NCBI GenBank assembly: GCA_013816725.1
Contig: JACDEA010000136.1
Location: 1-6,444, forward strand
Source: Actinomycetota bacterium
GTDB lineage: Bacteria > Actinomycetota > Acidimicrobiia > Acidimicrobiales > JACDEA01
Direction: 5' to 3'
DNA: 6,444 nucleotides
Shown here: positions 1 through 4,636 of the stretch, one piece after another
Position numbering within the stretch: the first letter of the stretch is position 1
Layout: every line of letters begins with the position of its first letter
Program-made: the position numbers and the translations under genes
The notes under the pieces: model-generated
What the model was told of the DNA's origin: nothing
What the model saw: only the letters and a program-made list of their open reading frames with translations
Database searches by the model: none

Positions 1-237
1 AGCCGGCGCGCTGATCGCCGCGGCGACGGCCTCGGCGTAGTCGGGCGAGCCCCACGCGATGGCGGGCGGCGGCGTGGCACCGAAGCCGGGGAGGTCGAAC
101 GCGACGGCGTCGAGGCCGCGCAACACGGCGGCGAAGTCGGTGTGGGTGCGGCCCCAGCCGTGCAGCGCGACGGCCCACGGCGAGCCGGTGCCGAACTGCT
201 CGCCGAAGAGCCGGCCGCCGGCGAACGCTTGCAGCAT
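1..237 (-). CDS. Alpha/beta-fold hydrolase, N-terminal part (truncated by the window edge)
   Basis: The 79 codons visible read through the left edge, so the C-terminal half and most of the catalytic triad are not seen. The protein starts MLQAFAGGRLFGEQFG and carries HGWGR at residues 26-30, the oxyanion-loop HGxGx motif after strand beta3. DLPGFG follows at 48-53, the usual segment of alpha/beta hydrolases after beta4. The ATG at 237 is the only good start, because an in-frame TAG lies five codons upstream (252-250). There is no Shine-Dalgarno sequence; a TANNNT box just upstream suggests a very short or absent leader. The gene is divergent from the helicase. Substrate cannot be told: esterase, lipase, haloperoxidase-like or C-C hydrolase are all possible. 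The fold is well supported, the specific function is not. Confidence 0.85.
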   Translation of the reverse strand, partial: MLQAFAGGRLFGEQFGTGSPWAVALHGWGRTHTDFAAVLRGLDAVAFDLPGFGATPPPAIAWGSPDYAEAVAAAISAPA

Positions 238-246
238 CGGCGGGCG

Positions 247-252
247 ACGCTA
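247..252 (-). promoter_or_regulatory. Possible -10 box (TAGCGT) for the alpha/beta-hydrolase gene
   Basis: On the minus strand TAGCGT matches the actinobacterial TANNNT -10 pattern and ends 9 bases before the ATG at 237. Transcription starting about 7 bases downstream would give a leader of 2-3 bases, in line with the missing Shine-Dalgarno sequence. No convincing -35 is seen. A TANNNT match is short and can occur by chance. Confidence 0.35.
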
Positions 253-408
253 GCCACAGTTGACTATTGACGGCGACGGCGCATGCGTGTTGAGTGGGAA
301 GTACTCCGCGCTCGAACGACGACGCCGACGGGGACCGAAGGCATCCAGCCACCGGCCCGCTTGGCACCGCCGGGAGAGGGCGGTTATCGGGCCACCACCG
401 TCAGGCCC

Positions 409-433
409 GCCTGGTCGCCGTAAGGCACCGGGC
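409..433 (+). repeat. Hairpin with GNRA-type tetraloop
   Basis: Bases 409-415 (GCCTGGT) pair with 427-433 (ACCGGGC) over seven positions, including one G-U pair. After a single bulged C at 416, GCC (417-419) pairs with GGC (424-426) and closes a GTAA loop (420-423), which fits the GNRA tetraloop pattern. A ten-pair stem capped by a stable loop is suggestive of a folded RNA on the plus strand. It has no U-tract and so is not a standard intrinsic terminator. The region's high GC raises the chance of coincidental pairing. Confidence 0.45.
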
Positions 434-455
434 GTGCCGGAGGCGGAGGCTCGCA

Positions 456-510
456 GGTTCGACCCCAAGAAGCGCGGAGGCGAAGGCCACCGGCTACTTG
501 GGGTCGATCC
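456..510. repeat. 14-bp inverted repeat with one mismatch and a 27-base spacer
   Basis: TCGACCCCAAG at 459-469 is the exact reverse complement of CTTGGGGTCGA at 497-507. With the outer bases the arms become 14 bp (456-469 and 497-510) with one mismatch. The spacer is 470-496. In RNA this would be a strong stem-loop. In DNA the spacing between arm centres is about 41 bp, roughly four helical turns, so the arms could also be paired protein-binding sites. The arm on the left contains GGTTCGA, which resembles a tRNA T-loop, but the flanks do not form a T-stem. Confidence 0.7.
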
Positions 511-544
511 GCGTCCCGGGCCAGGCCCGGGCCAGGGATCCGCG
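506..544. repeat. Tandem 11-bp repeat flanked by 8-bp direct repeats
   Basis: CCCGGGCCAGG occurs twice back to back (515-525 and 526-536). The pair is bracketed by GATCCGCG at 506-513 and again at 537-544, with one extra T at 514. The same stretch also holds the near-palindrome CCCGGGCC-A-GGCCCGGG (515-531). The block sits about 35-70 bases upstream of the inferred helicase transcription start, where activator sites commonly lie. Slipped-strand duplication is an equally simple origin. Confidence 0.65.
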
Positions 545-564
545 GGTTTGTTACACCCCGTCGT

Positions 565-570
565 TACCTT
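565..570 (+). promoter_or_regulatory. -10 box (TACCTT) for leaderless helicase transcript
   Basis: TACCTT fits the TANNNT -10 consensus of actinobacterial housekeeping promoters and lies 7 bases upstream of the GTG at 578. Transcription would therefore start at, or within a base of, the start codon, giving a leaderless mRNA. No Shine-Dalgarno sequence precedes the GTG. TTGTTA at 548-553 resembles a -35 box but is only 11 bases upstream of the -10, too close. Another gene in this window (GTG at 3390) shows the same 7-base spacing, which strengthens the call. Confidence 0.55.
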
Positions 571-577
571 GCGTGGG

Positions 578-2542
578 GTGGACCTGAACGCCGCCCAGCA
601 GCGGGCGGTCGAGAGCGAATCGCAGCCCCTGTGCATCCTGGCCGGGGCCGGCTCGGGCAAGACCCGGGTGCTCACGCGCCGCATCGCCCACCGCCTGGCC
701 ACGGGCACGGCCACGCCCGGCCACGTTGTGGCCGTCACCTTCACCCGCAAGGCCGGCGACGAGCTGCGCACCCGGCTACGGTCGCTGGGCGTGCGCGACG
801 GCGTGGCCGCCGGCACCTTCCACAGCCTGGCCTATGCGCAGTTGCGCCAGCGCTGGGCCGACGTGGGTGAGCGCCCGCCCGCACTCCTCGACCGCAAGGT
901 CCGCATCATCGGCCCGCTGCTCCGCGGCCGCAGCCGCCAGTCCGCCGGCGTCCAGCCGGCCGACATCGCCGGCGAGATCGAGTGGGCCAAAGCCCGCATG
1001 ATCAACCCCGAGCGCTACGCGGCCGCCGCGCAACAGGCAGCCCGCACGCCCCCGCTCCCGCTGGCCGAGGTCGGCGCCATCTACCGCCGCTACGAGGACG
1101 AGAAGAAGCGCAAGGGTCTGGTCGACTTCGACGACCTGCTGTGGCGGTGCGTAAAGGCCATCGAGGACGACACCGCGTTCGCCGCCGCGCAGCGGTGGCG
1201 GTTCCGGCACCTGTTCGTCGACGAGTTCCAGGACGTGAACCCCGTGCAGTTCCGTCTCCTCAGCGGCTGGATGAGCGACGACGGCCGCCCCGACCTGTGC
1301 GTCGTCGGCGACCCGAACCAAGCCATCTACTCGTGGAACGGCGCCGACCCGTCCTACCTCACCGAGTTCACCCGCCGCTTCCCGGGCGCCGACGTCGTCG
1401 AACTCACGGCCAACTACCGCTCCACGCCCCAGATCCTCGCCGTGGCCAACGCCGTGCTCGAGCGCGGCCGGCTCGAGCCCACGCTCGACGCCGGGCCGGT
1501 GCCGATCGTGCGGTCGTTCGACAGTGATCAGGAGGAAGCCCGCGGTGTCGCCCGGGCCCTGCGCCGGGCCCACGGCGCCGGCACGCGATGGCGCGAGATG
1601 GCGGTGCTCACCCGCACCAACGCGCAAGGGGTGCTCTTCGAAGAGGCGTTCGGCGCGGCGGGCGTTCCCTTCCGGGTCCGCAGCGGCGGCGCCTTCCTTC
1701 AGCAGGCCGAGGTCAAGGACGCACTGGGCACGCTGCGCAAAGCGAGCAGCTTCGCCGCATGGTCGCGTGACCTCGAAGCCGACGTGGCCGACCTCACCGA
1801 CACCGACGAGCGCCGCCTGCACCTCGAGGCGTTGCTGCGGCTGGCCGCCGAGTTCGCCGCCCTCGACCCCGCCCCTACCGCCGCCGCGTTCAACGCCTGG
1901 CTGGTGGCCACCATCAGCGGCGAGACCCCGGGCGAGGCCACCGACAGCGTGGAGATCACCACGTTCCACCGGGCCAAGGGCCTCGAGTGGCCGATCGTGT
2001 TCGTGGCCGGGCTCGAACGCGGGTTGGTCCCGATCGGCAGAGCCGAGTCGCCCGACGCGCAGGCCGAGGAACGGCGGCTGCTCTACGTCGCCGTCACCCG
2101 GGCCCAGCGCGAGCTGCACTGCACGTGGGCGGCCCGGCGCACCTTCGGCACCAAGGCCGTTCCCCGGCAGCCGTCGGCCTGGCTCGACCTCATCGAGGAC
2201 GCCCGGGCTCGTCTCGAAGGGCGCCCGGCCCTTACCCGGACGGGCCAGCGCAGCGGCCTGGCCAGCGCCCGCACGAAGCTGCCCAAGGGGCGGGGCAACA
2301 GCAGTAAAGGCGAGCCCGACCCGCCGGTGCTGGCCGCGCTCAAGGTCTGGCGCACCTCGGCGGCCAAGGCGGCCAACGTTCCCGCCTACGTGATCTTCCA
2401 CGACACCACGCTGGCCGCGGTGGCCGAGGCCCGGCCCCGCACCGAAGCCGAGCTGCTGTCGCTCCCCGGGCTGGGCCCGGTCAAGGCCGCTCGCTACGGC
2501 GAGGATCTCCTCGCCGTGGTCGCGGAGCACGGCGCCGCGTAA
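578..2542 (+). CDS. uvrD2: UvrD2-like superfamily 1 DNA helicase with C-terminal HRDC domain
   Basis: This 654-residue protein is an ATP-dependent 3'-5' SF1A helicase of the UvrD/PcrA/Rep family, acting in DNA repair or replication-fork maintenance. Visible motifs are Q-motif LNAAQQ (3-8), Walker A AGAGSGKT (22-29), motif Ia VTFTRKAGDE, GTFHSL, Walker B DEFQD (215-219), motif III GDPNQAIYSWNG (244-255), motif IV ANYRSTPQIL, motif V ITTFHRAKG (460-468) and motif VI LLYVAVTRA (501-509). An HRDC domain (about 582-652, ending LPGLGPVKAARYG) makes it UvrD2-like. The 2B region is short, as in that subfamily. Mycobacterial UvrD2 has a tetracysteine motif between helicase core and HRDC; here that linker (about 530-580) contains no cysteine. 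The GTG at 578 is chosen because the Q-motif starts right after it and a -10 box sits 7 bases upstream. The frame stays open to 260 but looks non-coding. It leads a plus-strand cluster. Confidence 0.95.
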   Translation: MDLNAAQQRAVESESQPLCILAGAGSGKTRVLTRRIAHRLATGTATPGHVVAVTFTRKAGDELRTRLRSLGVRDGVAAGTFHSLAYAQLRQRWADVGERPPALLDRKVRIIGPLLRGRSRQSAGVQPADIAGEIEWAKARMINPERYAAAAQQAARTPPLPLAEVGAIYRRYEDEKKRKGLVDFDDLLWRCVKAIEDDTAFAAAQRWRFRHLFVDEFQDVNPVQFRLLSGWMSDDGRPDLCVVGDPNQAIYSWNGADPSYLTEFTRRFPGADVVELTANYRSTPQILAVANAVLERGRLEPTLDAGPVPIVRSFDSDQEEARGVARALRRAHGAGTRWREMAVLTRTNAQGVLFEEAFGAAGVPFRVRSGGAFLQQAEVKDALGTLRKASSFAAWSRDLEADVADLTDTDERRLHLEALLRLAAEFAALDPAPTAAAFNAWLVATISGETPGEATDSVEITTFHRAKGLEWPIVFVAGLERGLVPIGRAESPDAQAEERRLLYVAVTRAQRELHCTWAARRTFGTKAVPRQPSAWLDLIEDARARLEGRPALTRTGQRSGLASARTKLPKGRGNSSKGEPDPPVLAALKVWRTSAAKAANVPAYVIFHDTTLAAVAEARPRTEAELLSLPGLGPVKAARYGEDLLAVVAEHGAA

Positions 2543-2552
2543 GACTCCTGCG

Positions 2553-3053
2553 GTGGACTTCCGCCTCGAGCAACGCATCGGCGCGCCGCTCCCCCACGTC
2601 GAGGCCGCGCAGACCGACCCGGCGTTCATCGCCGAGTTGGCGTCGCTGCCCAAGATCGGCAACGCCGAATTGCTGGGCCAGCACCGCGAGGGGGATGTCG
2701 TCGAGCAGGAGGTGCGCTACGTGTTCACCGGCGAGTTGTCGTCGGCAGTTCGCGCCGTGGTCGACCCGAAGAAGATCACGTGGATCCTCGAGTCGCGGTT
2801 CGACGGGGCGGCGCATCACAGCCACTGGCGGATCCTCCCCGATCACTACCCCGACCGGCTCAGCGCGTCGGGCACCACGCGCCTCCTCGCCGACGGCGAC
2901 GCGGTCACCCGTCGCGTCACCCAAGGTGTCGTCAAGGTGCACATGGCCTTGGTCGGCGGGCGGGTCGAGCGGGCGATCGTGACCGGCTTGAAGGAGCACG
3001 CCGAAGCCGAAGCGGCGGCCATGGAGCGCTATCTCACCCGATCGGACGGTTGA
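2553..3053 (+). CDS. DUF2505 / SRPBCC-like family protein
   Basis: The product has 166 residues, beginning MDFRLEQRIGAPLPHVEAAQ. Its pattern fits the actinobacterial DUF2505 family, which is thought to share the START/SRPBCC helix-grip fold that encloses hydrophobic ligands. It has a short N-terminal strand, then a helix with a 'DPAF' segment. Alternating beta strands follow in the middle (VRYVFTGEL, WILESRFDG, RLSASGTTRLL). A phase with GVVKVHMALVGGRVERAI leads into a long amphipathic C-terminal helix (about 137-162). No signal peptide or membrane segment is present. It starts with GTG 10 bases after the helicase stop, so it is very probably cotranscribed; no Shine-Dalgarno sequence is obvious. 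The ligand and role are unknown, and family assignment is from pattern recognition, not a search. Confidence 0.8.
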   Translation: MDFRLEQRIGAPLPHVEAAQTDPAFIAELASLPKIGNAELLGQHREGDVVEQEVRYVFTGELSSAVRAVVDPKKITWILESRFDGAAHHSHWRILPDHYPDRLSASGTTRLLADGDAVTRRVTQGVVKVHMALVGGRVERAIVTGLKEHAEAEAAAMERYLTRSDG

Positions 3054-3084
3054 CGCGGCGGGCGGTCGGCGCGAGAACAGAACC

Positions 3085-3375
3085 ATGAGTTACTGGCCCA
3101 CCGAGGACGGGTGGCCATACCACGATGAGCGCCGCGAGGAGATCGACTTCGGCGCGGCCGTGGACGACGACGTGCTGTCGCTGCAAGTGGAAACGCACCT
3201 CCTCGACGACCTCGAACCCCTGGAGCGGCAGGTCATCGAGGCCCACTACGGCCTCACCGGGGCCTCGCCACGATCGATGAAGGAAATCCGCGGCGACCTG
3301 GGCGTGGCCCGGGCCGACGTGCGGTCCGCTCTGGGGTCGGGGCTGGCCAAATTACGCACCCACCTGACCGGATAG
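3085..3375 (+). CDS. Small stand-alone sigma-70 region 4-like DNA-binding protein
   Basis: The product is only 96 residues. Residues about 42-94 resemble sigma-70 region 4: LEPLERQVIEAHYGL, then a PRSMKEIRGDLGVARADVR helix-turn-helix, then a last helix ending LAKLRTHL. In full sigma factors this part binds the -35 element and the RNA polymerase beta-flap. Regions 1-3 are absent, and there is no upstream coding frame that could supply them, since the previous gene is DUF2505-like. The first 25 residues are acidic and aromatic (MSYWPTEDGWPYHDERREE), followed by an acidic stretch VDDDV. It lies 31 bases after the DUF2505-like gene and is probably in the same transcript. It may be a transcription regulator touching RNA polymerase or a simple HTH protein; the partner is unknown. 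The ATG at 3085 has no clear Shine-Dalgarno sequence. Confidence 0.85.
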   Translation: MSYWPTEDGWPYHDERREEIDFGAAVDDDVLSLQVETHLLDDLEPLERQVIEAHYGLTGASPRSMKEIRGDLGVARADVRSALGSGLAKLRTHLTG

Positions 3376-3376
3376 G

Positions 3377-3382
3377 TAACAT
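3377..3382 (+). promoter_or_regulatory. -10 box (TAACAT) for leaderless transcript of the 3390 gene
   Basis: TAACAT matches TANNNT and ends 7 bases before the GTG at 3390, the same spacing as at the helicase promoter. It begins 2 bases after the TAG stop of the sigma-like gene (3373-3375), so the promoter sits in a 14-base intergenic gap. No Shine-Dalgarno sequence precedes the GTG, which supports a leaderless mRNA. No clear -35 is visible, and any would lie within the preceding coding sequence. Confidence 0.55.
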
Positions 3383-3389
3383 TTCGCCC

Positions 3390-3818
3390 GTGCCGTATTG
3401 GATGTCGATCGAAGTCTTCGACGGACGTTTCTCCGCGTCGTCGTGGGTGACGTCCTACGGCGACAGCCTCGTCGAGGCGGCCGTTTCCACCGGCAGTACC
3501 GACTGGAACTGGCACTCCACGTCGTGGGGCGTCGTGTTCGAGTTGGCCTTTGCCGACCAGGACGACTGGGAGCGCTTCCGCCAGTTGCTCGTCGTGCAGA
3601 TCGCCCTCGACGCCGTCCCCGACCCGGTCGGCGGGCTCCTGATCTACCGGGGCCGGGGCGGCAGCAGCGGCACGTCCAAGCCCCGCACCACTCGCCCGTT
3701 CGCGGGAGCCGGCGCCGTCGCCCTCCCGATGCCAGTTGCCATCGATGACAACTGGACCAATTTCGACGGTCCGGCCGACATCGAGCGCCGTCGGCTCCTC
3801 GTGCCCGCCGGCGCCTGA
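3390..3818 (+). CDS. Conserved actinobacterial protein of unknown function
   Basis: The product has 142 residues and starts MPYWMSIEVFDGRFSASSW. From memory, very similar proteins with the pattern 'TDWNWH...WGVVFELAFAD...AVPDPVGGLLIYRGRGGSSG' are widespread in streptomycetes and other actinobacteria, where they are annotated hypothetical. It has no signal peptide and no membrane helix. The N-terminal 95 residues look like a compact alpha/beta domain rich in Trp (WMS, SSW, DWNWH, TSWG, DDWERF). A Gly/Ser-rich linker (about 87-101) and a Pro/Ala-rich tail follow. No catalytic motif is recognised. The GTG at 3390 is preferred because of the promoter box placed for a leaderless start; an ATG four codons later (3402) is the alternative. 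It converges with the surface-protein gene, whose stop is 14 bases away. Confidence 0.85.
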   Translation: MPYWMSIEVFDGRFSASSWVTSYGDSLVEAAVSTGSTDWNWHSTSWGVVFELAFADQDDWERFRQLLVVQIALDAVPDPVGGLLIYRGRGGSSGTSKPRTTRPFAGAGAVALPMPVAIDDNWTNFDGPADIERRRLLVPAGA

Positions 3819-3826
3819 CGGCGCTG
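3809..3826. terminator. Short hairpin between convergent genes, possible bidirectional terminator
   Basis: GCGCC (3811-3815) pairs with GGCGC (3820-3824) around TGAC, and two further outer pairs (one G-U) extend the stem to seven. The loop includes the TGA stop of the plus-strand gene. It is the only stem in the 14-base gap between two convergent genes. There is no T-run on either strand, so it would be an atypical terminator. Confidence 0.25.
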
Positions 3827-3832
3827 CGGTCC

Positions 3833-4531
3833 TCAGATCTGGCGGGCTAGCTCGTCGTTCTGGTCGCCCAGGCGCCGACCGGCCAGCAGGACCAACCCGG
3901 CGAACAGCGTGGTGACCGCGATCCCCGTCAGCGTGAGGTTGGTTCCGGTGACGGCGAACCCGCCCGGCGTCCCGACGGTGAGCGCGGCCGACGCCGTGTC
4001 CGACGAGCCGGTCGCGGTGATGGTGTGCGGACCGCGGGCGGTGCGGACCGGGATCACGAACCGAGCGGTGAAGCTCCCGTTGGCGTCGGTGCGAACCGCG
4101 CCGAGAAACACCGGGTTGCTGTTGAGCGTGACCGTGACGTCGACGTTGGGCGCGTAGCACCGGCCGGCCACCGTCAGCTGGCCCCCGGGCGCCACCGTGG
4201 TCGGCGACACCGTGATCGACGCCGGCTGGAACGCGGGCGCCACCGTGGTCGACGACGTGGTGCTCGAACCCGCGGTCGTGCTCGTGCTGCTGGAGCTGCT
4301 GGAGCTGCTGGAGCTGCTCGTACTGCTCGCCGCGGTGGAACTGGTCGTGCTGCTCGCCGCGGTGGAACTGGTCGTCGTAGAGGCGACCGTCGTCGAGGTC
4401 GAGGTCGACGACGTGGACGACGTGGCCACCGGGCACGTCTGGGCGGCGCCCACCGCCGACGAACCAGTCAGCCATACGACGCCGCCGATCGCGAGGATCA
4501 TCGCCACCAGCAACCGCACCTGCTTCGCCAT
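3833..4531 (-). CDS. Secreted Ser/Thr-rich surface protein with Ig-like domain and LPXTG-like C-terminal anchor
   Basis: The product has 232 residues. A signal peptide (basic MAKQVR, hydrophobic 7-21, likely cleavage near VGA-AQ at 29/30) is followed by a Ser/Thr stalk (about 37-96) with a run of 11 Ser (72-82) and two TTSSTAASS-type units. A beta-rich domain (about 101-188: ITVSPTTVAPGGQLTVAG through HTITATG) resembles bacterial Ig-like folds of surface proteins. The C-terminus has FAVTG (192-196), a hydrophobic helix (about 200-218) and RR (219-220), the layout of a sortase signal, although the motif departs from LPXTG. If not sorted, it would be a single-pass membrane protein. A 12-residue tail follows RR, longer than usual. 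C33 and the Cys of GRCY could form a disulfide; there is no lipobox. The ATG at 4531 is preferred over the adjacent GTG at 4534 because GGGAGG lies 6 bases upstream of it. No sortase gene is in the window. Confidence 0.85.
   Translation of the reverse strand: MAKQVRLLVAMILAIGGVVWLTGSSAVGAAQTCPVATSSTSSTSTSTTVASTTTSSTAASSTTSSTAASSTSSSSSSSSSSSTSTTAGSSTTSSTTVAPAFQPASITVSPTTVAPGGQLTVAGRCYAPNVDVTVTLNSNPVFLGAVRTDANGSFTARFVIPVRTARGPHTITATGSSDTASAALTVGTPGGFAVTGTNLTLTGIAVTTLFAGLVLLAGRRLGDQNDELARQI
4292..4318. repeat. Three tandem copies of a 9-bp unit coding Ser-Ser-Ser
   Basis: GGAGCTGCT on the plus strand repeats exactly at 4292-4300, 4301-4309 and 4310-4318. Read on the minus strand it gives AGC AGC TCC, that is Ser-Ser-Ser, and produces most of the 11-Ser run in the surface-protein stalk. 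In-frame units can be gained or lost without breaking the gene. Confidence 0.9.
4320..4373. repeat. 27-bp tandem duplication in the Ser/Thr stalk
   Basis: Two adjacent 27-bp units (4320-4346 and 4347-4373) differ at one base only: the first begins GTACTG, the second GTGCTG. Each codes nine residues of the TTSSTAASS type on the minus strand. The near-identity, including wobble positions, points to a recent duplication rather than selection for similar residues. Confidence 0.9.
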
Positions 4532-4537
4532 CACGTA

Positions 4538-4543
4538 CCTCCC
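4538..4543 (-). promoter_or_regulatory. Shine-Dalgarno site (GGGAGG) deciding the surface-protein start
   Basis: On the minus strand GGGAGG lies 6 bases before the ATG at 4531 and only 3 bases before the GTG at 4534. The spacing favours the ATG. Together with the site before xthA it is one of the clear Shine-Dalgarno sequences in the window, in contrast to the leaderless plus-strand genes. Confidence 0.7.
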
Positions 4544-4594
4544 GCCAGCTTCACGTCCGCGCCGGCCGCTTTGGTGCGCAGGACGTAGCGCACG

Positions 4595-4600
4595 ACCGTA
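4595..4600 (-). promoter_or_regulatory. Possible extended -10 box (TGC TACGGT) for the surface-protein gene
   Basis: In the 105-base gap between the thioesterase stop and the surface-protein start, the minus strand carries TGCTACGGT, an extended -10 pattern (TGN-TANNNT). Transcription would start near 4588 and leave a leader of about 57 bases containing the Shine-Dalgarno site. No TTGAC-like -35 is seen at the right distance. The rest of the gap (4535-4636) shows nothing else. Confidence 0.3.
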
Positions 4601-4636
4601 GCAGCGCCGCCGGAACCCGGGGTGACCGGCGCGGCG

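Larger units (their letters stand above)
238..577. other. Gene-free divergent region with dense inverted and direct repeats
   Basis: No convincing protein is coded here. The helicase frame stays open upstream to a TTG at 260, but the extra 106 residues would be Arg/Pro/Gly-rich low-complexity sequence without family resemblance. The region holds several potential stems: 366-371 with 379-384, 388-393 with 404-409, 409-415 with 427-433, and 456-469 with 497-510. A repeat block lies at 506-544 and a leaderless -10 box at 565-570. It could be a double promoter region, a structured RNA, or merely GC-rich sequence prone to chance pairing. It does not match tRNA, RNase P RNA, SRP RNA or tmRNA signatures that I can recognise by eye. 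Confidence 0.6.

Noticed and set aside
260..295. TTGACT and TTGACG as plus-strand -35 boxes for a transcript through the divergent region
   Set aside because: At 16-18 bases downstream there is only ATGCGT or TTGAGT, neither matching TANNNT. This is too weak to call, although it would be of interest if a small RNA were shown.
451..475. tRNA-like T-loop GGTTCGACC
   Set aside because: The flanking bases (GCAGG and CCAAG) do not form a T-stem, and no anticodon or D arm with acceptor stem could be found upstream.
260..577. N-terminal extension of the helicase frame starting at TTG 260
   Set aside because: The 106 extra residues are Arg/Pro/Gly-rich without helicase resemblance, the Q-motif begins right after GTG 578, and a -10 box lies 7 bases before that GTG.
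776..2662. 628-codon open frame on the minus strand across the helicase
   Set aside because: It is an antisense shadow of a well-supported helicase, as is common in very GC-rich genes. The translation is Gly/Ala/Arg/Val-rich without known motifs.
3050..3078. TTGACG as a -35 box for the sigma-like gene
   Set aside because: At 17 bases spacing the hexamer is GAGAAC, not a TANNNT -10. TTGACG also overlaps the TGA stop of the upstream gene, so this is probably chance.
3246..4475. 409-codon minus-strand frame overlapping three genes
   Set aside because: It is rich in His/Arg/Gly/Asp, spans the ends of two convergent genes in the wrong frame, and conflicts with a clear secreted protein that has a Shine-Dalgarno site.
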